Part shown: positions 43,639 to 51,040 of the stretch, piece after piece
Layout: each line of letters starts with the position of its first letter
Position numbering within the stretch: position 1 is the stretch's first letter
NCBI RefSeq assembly: GCF_028288205.1
Contig: NZ_JAQBOD010000016.1
Location: forward strand, 1 to 64,000
Source: Mucilaginibacter sp.
GTDB taxonomy: Bacteria > Bacteroidota > Bacteroidia > Sphingobacteriales > Sphingobacteriaceae
Direction: 5' to 3'
Length of the DNA stretch: 64,000 nucleotides
Translations under genes and position numbers: made by a program
The notes under the pieces: model-generated
What the model was told of the DNA's origin: nothing
Databases searched by the model: none
Seen by the model: only the letters and a program-made list of their open reading frames with translations

Positions 43639-44687
43639 TTCTGCGAACTTCTGCTTTTCAAATTCCATATCCTCTCTGCCTTACGTCCTATCAGCCAAAA
43701 AGAGGCGGCCAGTATAGCAAAGAACAGGGTTTTGTTAGTATGGTCCCAAAAATATTCGAAGTATTTGGTGTAGATGAAAATGATAAGAAAGGTTATACCA
43801 AACTCGCGCGATATATCATCTTTGTTTTTTAGTCCGTATAACAGGAAGCCACCCGCTACACACATGGAAATTATCCCCCAGTAAAATAAGCTAATCTGCC
43901 GTATATGGTACCATTTATCCAAATTGCCATAGTTGCCAAAAATGCTTAGCAACCATAACGATATAAATAGATACAACAATCCCACCACATAAGTATGCTC
44001 CCAGAAATAAGCAAACCAATTGCGTGATCTTAAAATATGGCAGGCGCTAACCAGTACTACACCAAACAGCACAAAACGTAACGGATAATTCATACCTAAA
44101 AAGTAATCACTCCAATGAGTTTGGAAACCGGTTTCTGTACCGAACCAACTGCCCAGCGATACTAACGCGAACAACCATATTAATCTTGAATTCATCCGCC
44201 AGCCTAAAAAGCCATAAACAAAAACAGATAATAAGAAAAGTAAAGAATAATGCCCCGAGCCCCTATCCAGCGTTTTACCGAGGTAGGCAATGCAGCAGGC
44301 GGTAAACAATATGCCGGTAAAAACTACGGCCTCGTTACTGAATATTTTTTCCGGATAAAGCCTTTCCCTTCGTCGTCCCCAATAAAACAGGAATGCGGCC
44401 GATATAGCCGAGCCAATGCTGATGATAATATCGGGTGTATAATATAAATGCTTGAGCCAGTTAACCACCACATCGTTAACTATCAGGAAAGCGAACGAAG
44501 CGCCGCCGCATATCAAAGCTATCCAAAACGAATATTTAGCCAGCCGCATCCAGTCGAAACCCTTAACCTCATACGAATTGCGCAATTTTTCGGCCTGTTC
44601 ATCACTAACCAAACCCTCCTTTTCCCAATAAGAAATGGTGCTGTTTAAAAAATCACTTTCGGGTTTGTCTATGTTTAGTTTGTTCAT
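43635..44687 (-). CDS. Multi-spanning membrane protein, DUF2157-like
   Basis: 350 aa. A short soluble N-terminal helical part (about 10-45: LNSTISYWEKEGLVSDEQAE) is followed by about nine membrane helices (for example FWIALICGGASFAFLIVN, AISAAFLFYWGRRRERLYP, LFLLSVFVYGFLGWRMN). The N-terminal pattern W-x-x-E-G-L-x-S-x-x-Q-A-x-x-L is that of DUF2157, often found in Bacteroidota membrane proteins of unknown role; some relatives carry a GDYXXLXY protein. I cannot name the function. It ends 4 nt inside the convergent LysE gene and lies 117 nt downstream of ribF on the same strand. Confidence 0.72.
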   Translation of the reverse strand: MNKLNIDKPESDFLNSTISYWEKEGLVSDEQAEKLRNSYEVKGFDWMRLAKYSFWIALICGGASFAFLIVNDVVVNWLKHLYYTPDIIISIGSAISAAFLFYWGRRRERLYPEKIFSNEAVVFTGILFTACCIAYLGKTLDRGSGHYSLLFLLSVFVYGFLGWRMNSRLIWLFALVSLGSWFGTETGFQTHWSDYFLGMNYPLRFVLFGVVLVSACHILRSRNWFAYFWEHTYVVGLLYLFISLWLLSIFGNYGNLDKWYHIRQISLFYWGIISMCVAGGFLLYGLKNKDDISREFGITFLIIFIYTKYFEYFWDHTNKTLFFAILAASFWLIGRKAERIWNLKSRSSQN

Positions 44688-44804
44688 TGGTCATTGTGTC
44701 ATTGGTCCTTGATTTTTCTTTTTCAATAACCATGCTATAACTTAAACAAAGCTATTAATTAAAATTCCAGAATTTAAAACAATCAAATGAATATGCAATT
44801 TCAA

Positions 44805-45734
44805 CTAATGACTAAGTAAACTAATTACATCTTCCTTATCCTTTGCTATCTGCACCTTCAAGTCATCCAGCCCGGCAAATTTAATATCGCCCCGCACAAA
44901 ATGGTGGAATTCCATGCGGATGGTTTCATTGTATATCTCATTATTAAAGTCGAACAGGTTAACTTCAATATTACGATTCATGCCATTAATGGTAGGGCGA
45001 CTGCCTATATAGGCCATGCCTTTATATTCAATATCATTTAACTGCACTTTAACCGCGAAGATGCCATCCGCAGGTATAAGTTTGTATTTTTCTTCTATTT
45101 GGATATTAGCTGTAGGGTAGCCAATTTGCCGACCTATCTGGTCGCCGCGGATAACTTTGCCGGTAAGAAAAAACGGGTAGCCCAAAAAGGTATTTGCCAG
45201 CTGGATATTATCGCCCAATATGGCTTCGCGTATACGGGTAGAGCTTACAGCTACATCATTAATATCCTGCTCGGGTATCTCTATCACCTCAAAACCATAA
45301 ACCGGCGAGAGTTGCAGCAAATCGCTTAACCCGCCGCGGCGGTCCTTGCCAAAACGGTGATCGTAGCCTATTACTATCTTTTTTGTTCCGATTTTATTAA
45401 CCAGTATATCGCGGATATAATCTTCGGCGTTCTGGTTAGAAAAATCGCGCGAAAACGGGGTAATAATTAAATGGTCAACACCTAATTGCTCCAGCAATGC
45501 GGCCTTTTCATTAATGGTGTTAATGAGCTTGATGCTTTCATCCTCAGGATGTAATATCATCCGCGGATGCGGAAAAAAAGTTAGGATAACCGTTTCGCCG
45601 CCAGTGGCATCGGCCAATTCTTTTATTCGTGATATAATTTTTCGGTGCCCCAGGTGTACTCCGTCAAAAGTGCCAATGGTAACAACGGCATTTTTAACAG
45701 GCTTAAATTCATCAATATGATGGTAGATTTTCAT
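44805..45734 (-). CDS. ribF: Bifunctional riboflavin kinase/FAD synthetase
   Basis: Makes FMN and FAD from riboflavin; 309 aa. The N-terminal adenylyltransferase has the HxGH motif in TIGTFDGVHLGHRKIIS (about residues 19-35) and the later SSTRIREAI (about 165-173). The C-terminal riboflavin kinase has GRQIGYPTANIQIEEKY (about 198-214), with the P-T-x-N nucleotide motif, and MEFHHFVRGDIKF near the end. Both activities should be present. It follows truB on the minus strand (84-nt gap that is filled by two repeat runs), the common truB-ribF order. Confidence 0.95.
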   Translation of the reverse strand: MKIYHHIDEFKPVKNAVVTIGTFDGVHLGHRKIISRIKELADATGGETVILTFFPHPRMILHPEDESIKLINTINEKAALLEQLGVDHLIITPFSRDFSNQNAEDYIRDILVNKIGTKKIVIGYDHRFGKDRRGGLSDLLQLSPVYGFEVIEIPEQDINDVAVSSTRIREAILGDNIQLANTFLGYPFFLTGKVIRGDQIGRQIGYPTANIQIEEKYKLIPADGIFAVKVQLNDIEYKGMAYIGSRPTINGMNRNIEVNLFDFNNEIYNETIRMEFHHFVRGDIKFAGLDDLKVQIAKDKEDVISLLSH

Positions 45735-45737
45735 TTT

Positions 45738-45831
45738 TAGAAGGTAAAAGGTAAAAGCTGAAAAGGTAAAAGGTTTTTCACTTCCAGACTTTTATAATTC
45801 AATAACTCACTAATTCAATCATTCAATAATT
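45738..45831. repeat. Two adjacent repeat runs between truB and ribF
   Basis: Run 1 (about 45738-45776): AAGGTAA, AAGGTAA, AAGCTGA, AAAGGTAA, AAGG. Run 2 (about 45797-45831): TAATTCAA, TAACTCAC, TAATTCAA, TCATTCAA, TAATTAC. They use different words and are not inverted copies of each other. Run 2 contains the minus-strand TGA stop of truB (45819-45821) and its last Ile-Ile-Glu codons. Confidence 0.65.
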
Positions 45832-46535
45832 ACTTTTTGTTCTTTTATCACACTCACCAGCTCTGTCACTTCCCAGGCATCTTTCAGCTGATAGTTGCCG
45901 CTGCGGGTGCGTACTAAATTGGTTAGGTACGCCCCATTGTTTAAAGCCTTGCCAAAATCATTCACCAGCGACCGTATATAAGTACCCTTGCTGCATACCA
46001 CGCGGAAATCAATCTCGGGCAGCTCGATGCGGGTTATTTCAAAATCGATTATGGTAACATTGCGCAAGCGCAGTTCTACTTCTTCGCCCCGACGTGCTTT
46101 TTCATATAAACGCTCGCCATCAATTTTTATGGCAGAGTGCGCGGGTGGATATTGTTGTATGTCGCCCATAAATTGTTTACAAGCATTACGTATCTGGTCG
46201 TTGTTAAGGTTGCTTGTATCAAAAGTTTCATCTACCTCTGTTTCCATATCGTACGATGGGGTAGTAGCGCCCAATATCATGGTGCCGGTGTATTCTTTTT
46301 CTTCGGCCTGGAAGGTATCTATCTGTTTGGTCATTTTGCCGGTGCAGATAATTAACAGCCCCGTAGCCAGTGGATCAAGCGTACCGGCATGGCCCACCTT
46401 TAATTTTAATGGCTTGAACGAATTGCGCAGTTTGCCCACCACATCAAAGCTGGTCCATTGGTATGGTTTATTAACCAGCAGTAATTCGCCTTCGGCAAAA
46501 TTGAATTGTTTGTTTTTTGGTAGTGCGGTATCCAA
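45819..46535 (-). CDS. truB: tRNA pseudouridine(55) synthase
   Basis: Isomerises U55 of tRNA. The catalytic Asp is in VGHAGTLDPLATGLLII (the GTLDP motif). NKPYQWTSFDVVGKLR opens the core, and the C-terminal half holds RSLVNDFGKALNNGAYLTNL, the usual YIRSL...GxxA-L pattern. No PUA domain is present, as in other Bacteroidota. The start is uncertain: a TACCTTTG promoter box (plus CAAAGGTA 46557-46564) covers the in-frame TTG at 46559, so the next TTG at 46535 was chosen; no ATG precedes the core. The last codons are repeat-encoded. Confidence 0.9.
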   Translation of the reverse strand: MDTALPKNKQFNFAEGELLLVNKPYQWTSFDVVGKLRNSFKPLKLKVGHAGTLDPLATGLLIICTGKMTKQIDTFQAEEKEYTGTMILGATTPSYDMETEVDETFDTSNLNNDQIRNACKQFMGDIQQYPPAHSAIKIDGERLYEKARRGEEVELRLRNVTIIDFEITRIELPEIDFRVVCSKGTYIRSLVNDFGKALNNGAYLTNLVRTRSGNYQLKDAWEVTELVSVIKEQKVIIE

Positions 46536-46603
46536 GGCGTTTGTTTTATTTTGGGGCAAAGGTAAGATTTAATTTTTTTTGCTTTGTTTACGAAAAGGGC
46601 TGA

Positions 46604-47743
46604 TTACAGCAACAATATATCAATCCTATGCGCATGCACCATCTCCAACTGTGGTGCCCACGCAAAAATAGTAAACTTACCATCCTGCGAGGCTACAAGA
46701 GCAACAGCATCCCGCTGATCGTAAATAAACTGCGCGGCAGCCAGGTGGCGTGTGCCGCCATTTTGGCCCGGGTGCATAAGCGTTGGGGCGCCGTCAAGCA
46801 TAGGCTCGGTGGTAATGATCTGGTCCACAGGCAAGCTCATGCCCGAACGTGCTACTTTTGCGCCGAATGCCAGCAGCTCATAATTACGGTTAATTATTGT
46901 AGCGCCATCTACCGCGGTAAACCCGCCAACTATATCTATTGCCCGCAGCAATGCTTCCTGCCAGTCGGTTTTGGTGCGTTCGCATTTATCCTGTTGCATG
47001 AGCTTGGTAATACCTGTAAAGGTTGGCACAACCGGGTAGGATATAGGGTGAATTATAGACTCCTGCCAGGTATTGGAATGTTCGGGCACTATCAACACCA
47101 AACCACCGCGGCCGTGGATGCGCATGGATGCTGCCAGCTCTACCATAATATTTACAGAGCCATCAACAAACGGTGAAGGCATGCCAAGTAAGGAATCTAT
47201 AATGGCCGGGCAGTTAAGCAGGCTGGTATTTTGCTCATCGATAATTTTTATCTCGTCGCCTTTTAATACGGCTATGTTCACAAACTTGCCAAAACCATCA
47301 GTACGGCTATGTTTGATAACCAGCAGCCCCGGCTCTACCACCTCCAATACAAAGCAAATATCCGGTATAGCCAGGGTAGTGCCCCAAACGTATAACTGAT
47401 CATCCTCATACCAAACGCCTAAGTGTATGCCCGGGCTTTCAACCGCCGGAGCTAATTTGGTTAGGTTATGCGGGGTTAGGCGTATGTGGTTACCAAATAT
47501 CAATGGCTGACTTGCTTGCTCGGGTGATAGCAATGCCAGCGAAATTTTTGGCGCATGGCCCTCTTCTTTGCGCAAGCTTGCCCAAAAAGTAACATCAATA
47601 ATGGCCTCTATAATAGATGCCTGGGGCTCGTGGGCCAGGTGCTTTGCACCTTGTTGGCGCGCCGCTGCCAGGTGCGTTGTAAAATGCGCCTCGATGGTTG
47701 CAGCCACCATACGTGCAGCTATATAGGTTGGTTCTGACAGCAT
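46604..47743 (-). CDS. DisA_N/DAC-like protein with DACNV-type sensor region
   Basis: 379 aa, cytoplasmic, no membrane segments. The C-terminal half resembles the diadenylate cyclase (DAC) fold: an N-terminal helix and strand LAASMRIHGRGGLVLIVPE (about 203-221), the DGA motif in FTAVDGATIINR (D279-A281), and GGTRHLAAAQFI (R332-H333), where canonical enzymes have RHR. DAVALVASQDGKFTIF closes the domain as in DisA. The N-terminal about 170 residues match the putative sensor domain called DACNV in public annotation, as I recall it. Synthesis of c-di-AMP or a related nucleotide is possible, but the Leu in place of the second Arg leaves activity unproven. Confidence 0.75.
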   Translation of the reverse strand: MLSEPTYIAARMVAATIEAHFTTHLAAARQQGAKHLAHEPQASIIEAIIDVTFWASLRKEEGHAPKISLALLSPEQASQPLIFGNHIRLTPHNLTKLAPAVESPGIHLGVWYEDDQLYVWGTTLAIPDICFVLEVVEPGLLVIKHSRTDGFGKFVNIAVLKGDEIKIIDEQNTSLLNCPAIIDSLLGMPSPFVDGSVNIMVELAASMRIHGRGGLVLIVPEHSNTWQESIIHPISYPVVPTFTGITKLMQQDKCERTKTDWQEALLRAIDIVGGFTAVDGATIINRNYELLAFGAKVARSGMSLPVDQIITTEPMLDGAPTLMHPGQNGGTRHLAAAQFIYDQRDAVALVASQDGKFTIFAWAPQLEMVHAHRIDILLL

Positions 47744-47845
47744 TTGTTAGTTATGTTTAAGCCTTAGCCATTATACCTCAAAAATATCTTTAATGTTTTA
47801 AAGGTACGCAACATACATAAGTAAAATTTGACTTATACAGACCTT

Positions 47846-48502
47846 TTATAAATGTATATACCCTAACTTATTCAGATCAAAAATGCTTTTAGTTAAATAC
47901 GTTTTGCCATCTTTTAATAAATATACACTATCACTTATATCAAGTAAATGACCGTACATATGATCTGTTATCAGGAAACCTTTGTTCAATTTCTCTTCTA
48001 AAAGAAACTCCTTTATCTTTTCAATTTGAATAGGGTTTAAATGCGTAAAAGGTTCATCCAGCATAGCAAATAATGATGGTGTTTTGGCAATAATATAAAT
48101 TTCGAGTGTACGCCATTGCCCGCCCGAAAGCTGGCTTACGTTCGAATTGTATTTCCCTATAAATTCAGGGAACCTGTTTCCAAAATCAGCGTAGGCTAAT
48201 TTAAAATCATCCAATACTTTTTTTACTGTAAGTGCTTTAGGGATGATATTAAATTGAGGCAGATATAGTAACAAATGAGGGCGTCTACCTGCGTTTCTAA
48301 TTACTCTACCATCAAACCTTACAGAATTGCTTGAAGAATTTAATGTACCCAGCAAAATATTCATCAGGCAGCTTTTGCCCTGTCCATTTCGGCCCAGCAG
48401 GCCCGTAATTTTTCCGGTTTCGCATTTTAAATATACATCTGATAAAATACTTCTTAATCCAAAATCAAGCTGGATGCCATCTGCTTCAAGGGTATGTATC
48501 AT
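47846..48502 (-). CDS. ABC transporter ATP-binding protein
   Basis: 218-aa single ATPase domain. Walker A GLLGRNGQGKSCLMNILLG (about residues 34-52), signature LSGGQWRTLEI (about 124-134), and Walker B SLFAMLDEPFTHLNP (about 145-159), where the Asp-Glu pair and D-loop are present. The Trp after LSGGQ is unusual. It is preceded by a 102-aa membrane protein whose stop overlaps its start by 4 nt, so they are translated together. Too small and simple to assign a substrate; no ligand-binding protein is adjacent. The gene starts a two-gene unit between the DAC-like gene and an esterase gene. Confidence 0.87.
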   Translation of the reverse strand: MIHTLEADGIQLDFGLRSILSDVYLKCETGKITGLLGRNGQGKSCLMNILLGTLNSSSNSVRFDGRVIRNAGRRPHLLLYLPQFNIIPKALTVKKVLDDFKLAYADFGNRFPEFIGKYNSNVSQLSGGQWRTLEIYIIAKTPSLFAMLDEPFTHLNPIQIEKIKEFLLEEKLNKGFLITDHMYGHLLDISDSVYLLKDGKTYLTKSIFDLNKLGYIHL

Positions 48503-48807
48503 ATAGTTTTACAGGCAGTAATGTATATGGCAAGCCAAAGTAAAAAATCAAACACAGAAGTAGGTATCCCTAACATCCATTTTGTAACGCCCAGGTTTTG
48601 ATAATAATATAATTCCTGCTTTTTGTAATGTATAGCTGTATAAAATATCATAGCCAGGGTGATGATCTTATACCAAAAAAATATTCCCGCTAAGTCATGC
48701 GCCTTTGTGCCATAACTCCAATGTAGATAAACACAACTAAGGGTTACCAGAAAATTTGGTAAAAAAATTCCGCTATAAAATCTGCTGATGAGGGTTAAGG
48801 TGCGCAT
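48499..48807 (-). CDS. Small membrane protein paired with the ABC ATPase
   Basis: 102 aa with three probable membrane segments (about residues 11-29 FYSGIFLPNFLVTLSCVYL, 35-56 with AGIFFWYKIITLAMIFYTAI, and 82-100 VFDFLLWLAIYITA). The last residues overlap the ATPase gene's start by 4 nt (ATGA), as in ABC operons. It is much shorter than ordinary ABC permeases (about 250-300 residues), so it may be a half-permease that oligomerises, or an accessory subunit. I recognise no named family. It is preceded by duplicated ATTGTTACCCA words (about 48837-48858), which could be operator sites for the divergent units. Confidence 0.65.
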   Translation of the reverse strand: MRTLTLISRFYSGIFLPNFLVTLSCVYLHWSYGTKAHDLAGIFFWYKIITLAMIFYTAIHYKKQELYYYQNLGVTKWMLGIPTSVFDFLLWLAIYITACKTI

Positions 48808-48928
48808 TAGTTGTGATAACGCAATTATTGGGTGTTAATTGTTACCCAATTGTTACCCACCACAATACTTCAAACTTTACTTCAAACATTCTATATTTAC
48901 CTATCCAATTAATAACCGACACAATACC

Positions 48929-50011
48929 ATGCTCAATATCAGTCCTAAAACAAAAATAATAACCCTGTGCCTTATATTATTCATAAAGGCATCCACCTTA
49001 TTTGCCCAAACAGAAAATTACCCGCCTGCAGAACAGGTTGCGCGCGATTTTAAAGCATTGCTAAACCGGTCCGCGGTTGATTTTAAGGCAACATTTACCA
49101 ACGTGCGTATGGATTCCATCGAAGTAGATAAAGGCGCTATCTATACCGAAGAAACAGAGAAAATGCCCATTCTGATTTATAAGCCGGTTATTAAGGGGCA
49201 AACCAAATTTCCGGTGGTGATATTTTTGCATGGTACCGGCGGCACAAAAGATGAGGGGGATATTAAAGACATATTTACCAAACTGGCCAAATTGGGTATT
49301 ATGGGTGTTGCTATTGATGCCCGATATCATGGCCAGCGTATCGCGGGCGGCGCGCATGGCAGTAAAGAATATACCGAGGCGGCCTATCAAGCTTATAAAA
49401 CAAATGATAAAACACATCATGCCTACCCGTTCTTGTATGATACTGCTTATGATCTGTGGCGCCTGGTTGATTACCTGATTACCCGCCCCGATGTAAAAGC
49501 CGACCGTATTGGCATGGGCGGAATATCTATGGGAGGTATTGAAACATGGATGGCGGCATCTGTTGATACCCGTATCCGTACAGCGGTATTGGGTATTTCT
49601 GTACAAAGCTTTAAATGGTCGTTAGAGAATAACCAGTGGCAGGGCCGCGCCGGCACTATTGGCGACGCGCATAAAAAAGCGGCCCGCGATATGGGCGACT
49701 CCACATTAAATAAAACCAATGTAAAAGCCGTATGGGATAAAATATTACCGGGCATAACCGGCGAGTTTGATTGCCCGTCAATGATCCGCCTGTTTGCGCC
49801 GAGGCCATTGCTGATACTAAGCAAGGATAAGGATCCTAATAATCCATACCCCGGCGCACAGATAGGGTTTGCCTATGCAACCGAAGCTTACAAGGCACAA
49901 AAAGCTTCCAATAAATTAAACATAGTTATCCAGCCAAATATGGGCCATGTTTTTAATGATGAGGATGCCTGGATAAGTATTGAGTGGTTTGCCAAGTATT
50001 TGTTGAATTAA
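48929..50011 (+). CDS. Alpha/beta hydrolase (acetyl-xylan-esterase/dienelactone-hydrolase type), secreted
   Basis: 360 aa from the ATG at 48929, with a signal peptide (MLNISPKTKIITLCLILFIK, ASTLFAQ). The alpha/beta fold is clear: oxyanion-loop HGTGGTKDEG (about 102-111), nucleophile elbow GMGGISMGGIE (Ser about 199), an acidic partner after RPLLILSKDKDPNN (about 298-311), and the catalytic His in NMGHVFNDEDAW near residue 340. The 30 codons upstream of this ATG lack signal-peptide character. Secreted Bacteroidota members act on acetylated glycans or peptides, but the substrate is unknown. A REP-like element lies just after the stop codon. Confidence 0.85.
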   Translation: MLNISPKTKIITLCLILFIKASTLFAQTENYPPAEQVARDFKALLNRSAVDFKATFTNVRMDSIEVDKGAIYTEETEKMPILIYKPVIKGQTKFPVVIFLHGTGGTKDEGDIKDIFTKLAKLGIMGVAIDARYHGQRIAGGAHGSKEYTEAAYQAYKTNDKTHHAYPFLYDTAYDLWRLVDYLITRPDVKADRIGMGGISMGGIETWMAASVDTRIRTAVLGISVQSFKWSLENNQWQGRAGTIGDAHKKAARDMGDSTLNKTNVKAVWDKILPGITGEFDCPSMIRLFAPRPLLILSKDKDPNNPYPGAQIGFAYATEAYKAQKASNKLNIVIQPNMGHVFNDEDAWISIEWFAKYLLN

Positions 50012-50042
50012 GATCAGGGCGTAGTGATATGCGCCGGGGGGC

Positions 50043-50243
50043 AAACGCGCACCGTTGACTCACCCCGCGACCCTTCGTGCGCGACCCTTTCTTCCGCAAG
50101 CCGCAAAGAGGGTAACTGAGTAGATTTGTCAACTTTTTAAAAGTTGGCAAATCTTTTGACTAAAGAAAAAACAACCCTCTTTCCGCCAAAGGCGAAGAGA
50201 GGGTCAGCAAGCGTAGCGATGTCGGGGTGAGTAACCGCCCGCC
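50043..50243. repeat. REP-like element B (head-to-head half elements)
   Basis: GCAAACGCGCACCGTTGACT.. CACCCC.. (50042-50070), hairpin CCCTTTCTTCCGCAAGCC.. (50085-50113), a central hairpin GATTTG..CAAATC (50123-50153), hairpin ACCCTCTTTCCGCCAAAGG.. (50174-50203), and GGGGTGAGTAACCGCC.. (50224-50243). The halves point with ACTCAC cores outward, like copy C. It fills the gap between the esterase and GLPGLI genes. Confidence 0.75.
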
Positions 50244-50258
50244 ATATTAATTACTTAC

Positions 50259-51038
50259 TTATAACAAAAATGCCTTATAATAAGATTGTGCATAGTTGCC
50301 CCAGCTTTTCATAGCTCCGTCAAGCGTTGCCCTGAAAGTTTTGTTGGTAGCTACTTTGCCCTTTTTAGGGGGTATTAGTGTAGTTTCGGGTATTTTTATA
50401 TCATTTACTTTGGTGGCGCGCCAAATAATATTTTCGTGCGGCAGGGCCACTTGCAATATCATCCCCGGTAAGCCGGTAAAAGATTCGGGCCCGCCCGAAA
50501 CCAGTATTTTATCAGTATAAAATGCCACCACATAAACCGAGTCTAATATCAGCGCGTTGGCTCTACGACAAGTATAGCCGGCAATTTCACGGGTTTCGTC
50601 GGTAATTTTCCAGTTAATTTTACGTGTGCTGTCCTTTAGCAAAAAGGTTTCTTCAAAAACCCCTTTCTGTGCCACGCTGCTACTTGTTGCCACATCAGTA
50701 TAAATGGTATTGCTTTGCTCGGCCGCAACTACATAACCGAATGAGCTGTTTTGATTCTCGGTTGGAGTAGGTACAAATAAGGTTTTATTGTAGCCAAACG
50801 TTAATGTGCTTTTTAGCACTTTAAATTGGGGCTGCGTTTTTTTTAACTGCTCAAACACAGGCTTCATATAGGCTTCATTATCCTTATTGACGTTCCTGCT
50901 AAAAATGGCATAAATATTTGAACTTTTTTCAAACTCAATAGTGCCCGAAGTAATGAAATGCGAATCCTGCGCAAGTACGAAATTGCCCGACAGCAGTAAA
51001 AAGCAAATTATTGTAATTAATATATTTTTCATAGCCAT
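50259..51038 (-). CDS. GLPGLI family protein
   Basis: 259-aa exported protein with a signal peptide (MAMKNILITIICFLLLSGNF, then VLAQ). The family motif is present as FTGLPGMILQV (about residues 190-200), where GLPGMI stands for GLPGLI. It is rich in beta strands and Lys/Thr. GLPGLI proteins are Bacteroidota-specific and often follow an outer-membrane beta-barrel protein gene; here the upstream gene on the same strand is exactly such a protein, with only 2 nt between them. They are probably co-transcribed and work together at the outer membrane. The biochemical role is unknown. Confidence 0.88.
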   Translation of the reverse strand: MAMKNILITIICFLLLSGNFVLAQDSHFITSGTIEFEKSSNIYAIFSRNVNKDNEAYMKPVFEQLKKTQPQFKVLKSTLTFGYNKTLFVPTPTENQNSSFGYVVAAEQSNTIYTDVATSSSVAQKGVFEETFLLKDSTRKINWKITDETREIAGYTCRRANALILDSVYVVAFYTDKILVSGGPESFTGLPGMILQVALPHENIIWRATKVNDIKIPETTLIPPKKGKVATNKTFRATLDGAMKSWGNYAQSYYKAFLL

Positions 51039-51040
51039 AA

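Noticed and set aside
45988-46572. 194-codon open frame opposite truB
   Set aside because: TruB motifs are on the minus strand; the plus frame has low-complexity Ser-rich content and no homology signal.
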